Assembly: GCF_019391655.1 (NCBI RefSeq)
Contig: NZ_JAHXPQ010000002.1
Location: 682,001-746,000, forward strand
Length of the DNA stretch: 64,000 bases
From: Mucilaginibacter rivuli
GTDB taxonomy: Bacteria > Bacteroidota > Bacteroidia > Sphingobacteriales > Sphingobacteriaceae
Direction of reading: 5' to 3'
In this document: positions 62,091 to 64,000 of the stretch, piece after piece
Numbering within the stretch: position 1 is the first letter of the stretch
Layout: every line of letters starts with the position of its first letter
Program-made: the position numbers and the translations under genes
Notes under the pieces: generated by a model
Told to the model about the DNA's origin: nothing
Databases searched by the model: none
Seen by the model: the letters and a program-made list of their open reading frames with translations, nothing else

Positions 62091-62873
62091 ATGGATGTTT
62101 CTTATCATTTGCTGCAGTTGCGGCCCTTTGTTTTATTAAGTGTTATTGTTGTGTTTTTTGGATCAATAGGCGCGCTGGGAACCTATTTTTTCAGGAAGTA
62201 CATTAAAATAAAGTATAAGGAAGGACATAATGAAGTAGTAGGGTATATCTTCGCTATTTTGGGTGGTTTTTATGGCTTATTGTTGGGTTTTGTGGTGTTT
62301 TTTGTGTGGGATACTTTAAACCAGTCGCAAACGCATGCTAACCAGGAAGGGAGTTTAGCAAGGGGCCTGTACCGCGATATTAAGTATTACCCTGATTCGG
62401 TTAAGATGAAGCCGCTGATGAAATACTATATGGAGTATGTACATGCCGTAGTGGAGATAGAATATCCAACCATGCAAAAGCTACAGCCTTTAACATCTAA
62501 CGATCGTAAATTTTTTAATAACGTTTTTAGGGAAATAGAACGGCTTGATGCCAGCGACCCACGTGTTGAACAAATGTTCAGGCATTTAAATGAGTTGGCT
62601 ACATACAGGGGCCTGAGGCAGTTGGACGGCGAATCGGATATCCCGGTGGAGATATGGATACCCTTGCTGCTTGGTGGTTTGATCATCCTCATCATCGCTA
62701 TATTGGTTAAGGTTGAAAGCCTGGGTTTGCACATTGCTATAAATGCTTCGCTGGGCGCATTTATCGGAATAGTGATCTATCTGATCGTTATAATAGACCA
62801 CCCCTTTACAGGCGAATTACGCATTACGCCAACACAATACAATTTAATATTACAGATGCAGCACGAGCAGTAG
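62091..62873 (+). CDS. DUF4239-like (bestrophin-like) membrane protein
   Basis: The 260-residue protein has two N-terminal helices (about 12-34 and 48-75), a soluble helical middle (about 80-185) and two C-terminal helices (about 190-235). The stretch LLGFVVFFVWDTLNQSQTHANQEGS (quoted as FVVFFVWDTLN and ANQEGSLARGLYRD) is typical of the DUF4239/bestrophin-like family. Possible roles are ion channel or membrane stress functions, but nothing is established. The end is 3 bp from the convergent RidA gene. The family call is moderate to good. Confidence 0.78.
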   Translation: MDVSYHLLQLRPFVLLSVIVVFFGSIGALGTYFFRKYIKIKYKEGHNEVVGYIFAILGGFYGLLLGFVVFFVWDTLNQSQTHANQEGSLARGLYRDIKYYPDSVKMKPLMKYYMEYVHAVVEIEYPTMQKLQPLTSNDRKFFNNVFREIERLDASDPRVEQMFRHLNELATYRGLRQLDGESDIPVEIWIPLLLGGLIILIIAILVKVESLGLHIAINASLGAFIGIVIYLIVIIDHPFTGELRITPTQYNLILQMQHEQ

Positions 62874-62876
62874 TAT

Positions 62877-63266
62877 TTACACTAAAGCGATACACTCAAC
62901 CGATATTAATATTGGCCCCGGAAAAGGCATTAACTGCGGAGCGCTGCGTGCAGGTGGGTTATCGGGGAAAAACTCGGTGTAAACTTTATTAATTACCTCA
63001 AAAGCAGGGTCGGCACCGGCTACCATAAATAGGGTGGTTTTAACCACTTTATCCATGCTGCTGCCTGCCTCTTCTAAAATTGTACGGATGTTGCGGAACG
63101 ATTGGTAGGCCTGCTCTTCAAAGCCACCTTCAATAAGTTTACCTGTGGCCGGATCCATTCCCGCTGTTCCCGAAAGAAAAATAAAACCGCCCGCTATAAC
63201 CGCTTGCGGTATAACATTGTTTAAACGTGGTACGCTTGCTGCATTAAAGCTTGTTTTTGTTGACAT
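62877..63266 (-). CDS. RidA family enamine/imine deaminase
   Basis: The 129-residue cytoplasmic protein is of the RidA/YjgF/TdcF group, trimers that hydrolyse reactive enamine or imine intermediates such as 2-aminoacrylate. Characteristic parts are AGGFIFLSGTAGMDPATG, FRNIRTILEEAGSSMDKVVKTTLFM (quoted as RTILEEAGSSMDKVV), the substrate-binding Arg in PPARSAPQ and the terminal VECIALV with Glu. Length is normal. It is convergent with the DUF4239-like gene. Confidence 0.93.
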   Translation of the reverse strand: MSTKTSFNAASVPRLNNVIPQAVIAGGFIFLSGTAGMDPATGKLIEGGFEEQAYQSFRNIRTILEEAGSSMDKVVKTTLFMVAGADPAFEVINKVYTEFFPDNPPARSAPQLMPFPGPILISVECIALV

Positions 63267-63383
63267 GGTGATATGTTTTGGGTTTGATATTAAATATATA
63301 AAAAATGCATTTAAAAATTTGTGTAAGGTATGTTACCCGGTTGCGACTAAGCTGAAAATATAAAACTAAAAACAACCACAAAC

Positions 63384-63623
63384 ATGAAAACTAAAAACGT
63401 AACAAAAGGCCTTATTTGCGCCATTGTTTCTGCCTGCTTTATTGTAAACGTAAACGCTGCACCTATTGCTGCTGTTACTTTGAAAGCCGATACCACCAAA
63501 ATGGCTAAAAAGAAAATGGATGATAAAATTAAGGTGAACAAAAAGATGGATGACAAGATGAAGGTGGTGAAGAAAATGGAGAAAAAGAAAATGATGAAGA
63601 AAGATTCAGTAAGTAAAATGTAA
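63384..63623 (+). CDS. Small secreted Lys/Met-rich repeat protein
   Basis: The 79-residue protein has a signal peptide (about 1-25, NVNA) and a mature part made almost only of Lys, Met, Asp and Val in short repeats (KKMDDKIKVNKKMDDKMKVV, KKMEKKKMMKKD). It resembles small pentapeptide-MXKDX-type repeat proteins. The alternating Met and charged residues could bind metals or membranes; this is a guess. It lies 24 bp before the second peroxiredoxin-like gene, so the two may be co-transcribed. Confidence 0.7.
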   Translation: MKTKNVTKGLICAIVSACFIVNVNAAPIAAVTLKADTTKMAKKKMDDKIKVNKKMDDKMKVVKKMEKKKMMKKDSVSKM

Positions 63624-63647
63624 GCAGTTATAATTAAGTAGAAAGAA

Positions 63648-64000
63648 ATGAAAAAACTAATGCTATTAACCCTTGCTACACTGTTTAGTTTAAATATTAT
63701 AGCGCAAAATGGGATAAAAAAGGGCAGCGATGCACCGGTGTTTACTGCTGTTGATAATACCGGTAAAACGGTTGACCTGAAAGCGGTGCTTAAAACGCAC
63801 AAGGCTGTATTGCTATTCTTTTACCGCGGGCAATGGTGCCCGTATTGCAATAAACAGATGCAACACCTGCAAGACTCCCTAACCTTATTAACGCAAAGAG
63901 GAGTTTATGTAGTTGGCGTAAGCCCTGAAACGGAAGAGAACATAGGCAAAACTGTAACTAAAACACACGCCACTTTTTCGCTTATATCCGATAAGGGTTA
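63648..64000 (+). CDS. Peroxiredoxin-like protein, second copy (3' end outside window)
   Basis: ATG at 63648 opens a frame of 117 complete codons that runs off the window. It has a signal peptide (about 1-20, LNIIAQ) and then the same pattern as the gene at 17475: KKGSDAPVFTAVDNTG, LLFFYRGQWCPYCNKQMQHL and VVGVSPET. The C-x2-C pair in the WCPYC motif is kept. It is a paralogue of the 17475 gene and probably acts on periplasmic thiols or peroxides. Confidence 0.88.
   Translation, partial: MKKLMLLTLATLFSLNIIAQNGIKKGSDAPVFTAVDNTGKTVDLKAVLKTHKAVLLFFYRGQWCPYCNKQMQHLQDSLTLLTQRGVYVVGVSPETEENIGKTVTKTHATFSLISDKG

Overview
The window looks like chromosomal DNA of a Bacteroidota bacterium, most likely a plant- or soil-associated Sphingobacteriaceae member (Mucilaginibacter/Pedobacter type). 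The evidence is a SusC/SusD pair, carboxypeptidase-regulatory-domain TonB receptors, a GLPGLI-family protein, a promoter with the Bacteroidota -7 box TATATTTG, almost no Shine-Dalgarno sequences, and many secreted glycosidases. No phage, insertion sequence, CRISPR array or rRNA was seen. The genus is an inference from gene content only.

Layout. 1-3081 (minus): a metal-uptake-like group made of a cysteine-containing small membrane protein, a TonB-dependent receptor and a PepSY-type membrane protein cut by the window edge. 3176-8278 (minus): a secreted protein with a degenerate metallopeptidase motif, a GH29 alpha-L-fucosidase, a DoxX-like protein and a PL22-like beta-propeller; the fucosidase and PL22-like genes share upstream motifs. 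8386-11120 (minus): a molybdate ABC transporter (modABC) preceded by an NADP-binding oxidoreductase. 11386-17396 (plus): gltBD glutamate synthase. 17475-28330: housekeeping and envelope genes, including a peroxiredoxin-like protein, a membrane-anchored molybdopterin oxidoreductase with its cytochrome b, an orphan response regulator, aroB, proline dehydrogenase, a TPR protein and a PgpH-type HD phosphodiesterase. A tRNA-Ser(GCT) follows, with a duplicated 3' tail and a long inverted repeat behind it.

28757-52106 is the centrepiece, a polysaccharide utilisation locus. It holds a GH2 beta-galactosidase on minus and a GH92-GH28-GH92 operon on plus. After these come a LacI-type regulator on minus and a plus-strand run of myo-inositol oxygenase, SusC, SusD, an HGSNAT-like alpha-glucosaminide N-acetyltransferase, a vSGLT-type symporter, a second GH28 and a GH89 alpha-N-acetylglucosaminidase. 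Two similar LacI-type operators (39401-39422 and 32068-32089) tie the halves together. This enzyme set matches, bond by bond, what is needed to dismantle inositol-containing glycans such as plant GPI anchors or GIPC sphingolipid headgroups. The released inositol would then be oxidised to glucuronate. I consider this the most interesting hypothesis in the window; it is inference from gene content and conserved catalytic residues.

52155-64000: a TPR histidine kinase, a methyltransferase, a Qnr-like pentapeptide-repeat protein, a GLPGLI protein with a large outer-membrane beta-barrel protein, a DPP-IV-like S9 peptidase, a DUF4239-like membrane protein, RidA, a Lys/Met-rich secreted peptide, and a second peroxiredoxin-like gene cut by the window end.
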